A stretch of DNA of 64,000 bases, from positions 1,237,501 through 1,301,500 of the forward strand of contig NZ_BMZQ01000002.1 in NCBI RefSeq assembly GCF_014652875.1. Reading direction: 5' to 3'. The notes beneath the pieces are model-generated. The model was not told where the DNA came from and searched no databases. It saw only the letters and a program-made list of their open reading frames with translations. Below, piece by piece: positions 62,502 through 64,000 of the stretch; within the stretch, counting starts at the first letter, position 1; the number at the start of each line of letters is the position of its first letter. The position numbers were made by a program, and so were the translations under genes. Origin of the DNA: Tianweitania populi (GTDB taxonomy: Bacteria > Pseudomonadota > Alphaproteobacteria > Rhizobiales > Rhizobiaceae).

Positions 62502-63875
62502 ATGAGCGCTACCAAGACGCCCGACGTCCGTCAGGGTACATTCAAGGTCATTATCATCGATCTTGTCGGCCTCAAACTGACCGATGGTTCGAGGCCGGAT
62601 CATTCTGAGGTGGCCCAATTTGTCGAGCAACACGGTGGGATCTTCCACGAGGGCGGCGTTGCCGAACGCGACTTGCCGAACGATGGCAACATTCACTTTT
62701 TCTACCTTCCGCATCTGAGTGAGGCAGACGAAATCTTGGCAGAAACGGGGGCAGGACAGTATGACGCCGTAATCGCCGCCGCGACAGCAATTCCCGCAGC
62801 CTCGAAGTTCGCGCTCGGAGGCGTGCGCATCGGCACTGGGACCGGCAACATGGGGTCCGCCTCCTGGGGCGGATCGAACGGCGAAGGTGGTGAGGCGCCG
62901 TTGATGAACACGCCCGGCATCAATGCCCGTGCGACTGCCCAGATGGCGTTTAAAGCGCTGTTGCGGGTCTTGCCAGACCTTCCCGTGGAAGCCCTTCACA
63001 AACTTGTTGTCGACGGAGCTTTTGACACCGGTAAAGACCTGGTCCGATTTCCGACGGAGAAGCTCGAGGGGAAGCGGTTCGCCATTCTCGGCTTCGGGAA
63101 TATCGGTCAGGAAGTAGCAGCTCTCGCCAAAGCGTTTGGCATGGATGTCGTGGTCTATGCTCGGCCTCACCACCAGGACAGGATAGGTCGTTCAGGATAT
63201 CGCTATGCGGCGACACCTTCTGCGGCCGCGAGCGGCGCCGATGTTATCTCGGTGCACTTGGGACTGGGGCGCCTCGATCCGGCCACCAACACCTTCGCCA
63301 ATGCTGGGCTGATAGACCGTGAGGTGTTGTCGGCGCTCAATGACGGCGCCGTCCTCATCAACTACGACCGCGGCGAGCTCGTGGACGTGCCTGCTCTCGG
63401 AAAAGCGTTCTCGGGCGGAAAACTCCGTCACGCCGCGATAGACGCCGACATATTCAAGGGTCCAGACGGCCCGAATGGGCCCATGGTGCCTTATCTGTCT
63501 CTCTTGCCGGAGCACGGCGAAAAACTGGCGCTGCTGCCGCATGCCGCCGCAGATACCGATCATCCCACTCGCGTTGCCGGTGCCGAGCAGGCCATCAACC
63601 AGATCATGGATGCCATCAGGAACCGAAAGGTTGCCAATCTCAAGGGGGATCTTCCAAACGGCTACGTGGAACAGGGTGCTCCCTCCGGCTCTGGAGATGC
63701 GCCGTTGGTTGCTCGACTGCAAGACATCAGCGCCGCGCTCGCCGGCCTTGTCCATGCACTGGCCACGCAATCAGATCCCGAACATCAATCGCGCATCGTC
63801 GAAGAGCACCGCGCTCTCATCGAATGCCTCGACTTGGAACGGTACGCAGCAGTCTCCGCGCATCCGGCCGCCTGA
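62502..63875 (+). CDS. long 2-hydroxyacid dehydrogenase-like protein
   Basis: A 457-residue protein, longer than the usual 310-340, with the NAD-binding Rossmann core ILGFGNIGQEVAALAKAFG (about 195-213) and catalytic Arg290 (NYDRGELVDVPAL) and His347 (LPHAAAD). The loop that normally carries the catalytic Glu (DVF-x-x-EP) reads DIFKGPDGPNG (316-326), with no Glu. An ~85-residue helical C-terminal extension follows the core, and a long loop GNMGSASWGGSNGEGGEAP (115-133) precedes it. GAGAGAGG precedes the ATG. Function is open; it may be a CtBP-like or phosphoglycerate-dehydrogenase-like enzyme. Confidence 0.82.
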   Translation: MSATKTPDVRQGTFKVIIIDLVGLKLTDGSRPDHSEVAQFVEQHGGIFHEGGVAERDLPNDGNIHFFYLPHLSEADEILAETGAGQYDAVIAAATAIPAASKFALGGVRIGTGTGNMGSASWGGSNGEGGEAPLMNTPGINARATAQMAFKALLRVLPDLPVEALHKLVVDGAFDTGKDLVRFPTEKLEGKRFAILGFGNIGQEVAALAKAFGMDVVVYARPHHQDRIGRSGYRYAATPSAAASGADVISVHLGLGRLDPATNTFANAGLIDREVLSALNDGAVLINYDRGELVDVPALGKAFSGGKLRHAAIDADIFKGPDGPNGPMVPYLSLLPEHGEKLALLPHAAADTDHPTRVAGAEQAINQIMDAIRNRKVANLKGDLPNGYVEQGAPSGSGDAPLVARLQDISAALAGLVHALATQSDPEHQSRIVEEHRALIECLDLERYAAVSAHPAA

Positions 63876-63889
63876 ATCTTGCACGCCGC

Positions 63890-63905
63890 CCGGCAAACAT
63901 GCCGG
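63890..63905 (+). other. small hairpin before the last gene
   Basis: CCGGCA-AACA-TGCCGG, a perfect 6-bp stem, directly upstream of the AGGAGG ribosome site of the last gene. It is not followed by a U-run, so it looks like an mRNA processing or translation-modulating structure rather than a terminator. Confidence 0.35.
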
Positions 63906-63918
63906 ACAGGAGGAATCT

Positions 63919-64000
63919 ATGAAGCGTTCGACTATCAACTCCGTCATCTCCGACACCGCCGCGTTTGCTGCGGCACATAAGCGCTCGCTCCCATCGTGGG
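63919..64000 (+). CDS. D-lyxose-isomerase-like protein (partial, N-terminus)
   Basis: Only 27 residues are inside the window (MKRSTINSVISDTAAFAAAHK, then RSLPSW). This opening, MKRS-I-N followed by a helix and L-P, recalls D-lyxose ketol-isomerase (DUF1498 cupin) proteins. AGGAGG lies 6 bases upstream. If right, it adds a sugar isomerase to the aldolase/dehydrogenase operon. The call rests on a short match. Confidence 0.5.
   Translation, partial: MKRSTINSVISDTAAFAAAHKRSLPSW

Noticed and set aside
1-64000. CRISPR arrays, insertion sequences, integrases, tRNA or rRNA genes
   Set aside because: I found no regularly spaced repeats, transposase motifs, terminal inverted repeats or recognisable structural RNA sequences.

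Overview
The window looks like part of a large replicon (chromosome, chromid or megaplasmid) of an alphaproteobacterium, most likely of the Rhizobiales. Three things point there: uniformly GC-rich coding sequence with heavy translational coupling (ATGA, GTGA and TTGA overlaps); an ehu/eut/doe ectoine cluster of the Sinorhizobium type; and a TGA-N9-TCA box, the core of the rhizobial RirA iron-responsive operator, in the heme/iron region. I saw no rRNA, tRNA, CRISPR array, insertion sequence, phage gene or replication origin. Genus is not determined.

The region is a string of uptake-plus-catabolism modules, each with its own regulator. (1) 1-6925, minus: Pot-type ABC transporter, HpcH/HpaI-type aldolase, Nit2-like amidase, RraA-like protein and the start of a LysR gene. 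(2) 7168-12710, plus: RpiR regulator, ferric/hexose-phosphate-type ABC transporter and a histidine phosphatase, linked by three copies of a TGCAAG-type inverted repeat. (3) 12751-25345: ectoine/hydroxyectoine uptake and catabolism (ehuABCD, doeA, doeB, eutB, eutC, enuR, doeD, doeC on minus, and an AsnC/Lrp regulator on plus). (4) 25473-29697: siderophore-interacting protein and heme-type TonB receptor, divergent from a heme-type binding protein across an iron box. (5) 30249-42327, plus: IclR regulator, HyuA/HyuB pair, complete Liv-type ABC transporter, cupin, SCP2-type thiolase and acyl-CoA ligase. This combination resembles a ketone carboxylase / beta-keto-acid CoA ligase / thiolase route. 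(6) 42454-48751: MocR regulator divergent from a dihydroxyphthalate-decarboxylase-like protein, a polar amino-acid ABC transporter and an M20 amidohydrolase. (7) 48984-51921, minus: TRAP transporter. (8) 52320-57264, plus: Tau/Ssu-type ABC transporter, D-2-hydroxyacid dehydrogenase and SsuD-like monooxygenase. (9) 57439-64000: FadR-type regulator divergent from an amino-acid-type ABC transporter, a divergent HpcH/HpaI-fold protein, an unusually long 2-hydroxyacid dehydrogenase and the start of a D-lyxose-isomerase-like gene.

The least conventional parts are module 9 (two enzymes with altered catalytic positions under an apparent four-site FadR-type promoter), module 1 (an amidase with two aldolase-fold proteins that both have altered catalytic Arg positions) and module 5 (the assembled ketone-carboxylation-like pathway). 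Families, motifs, coupling and inverted repeats are read directly from the sequence. Substrates outside the ectoine cluster are inference.
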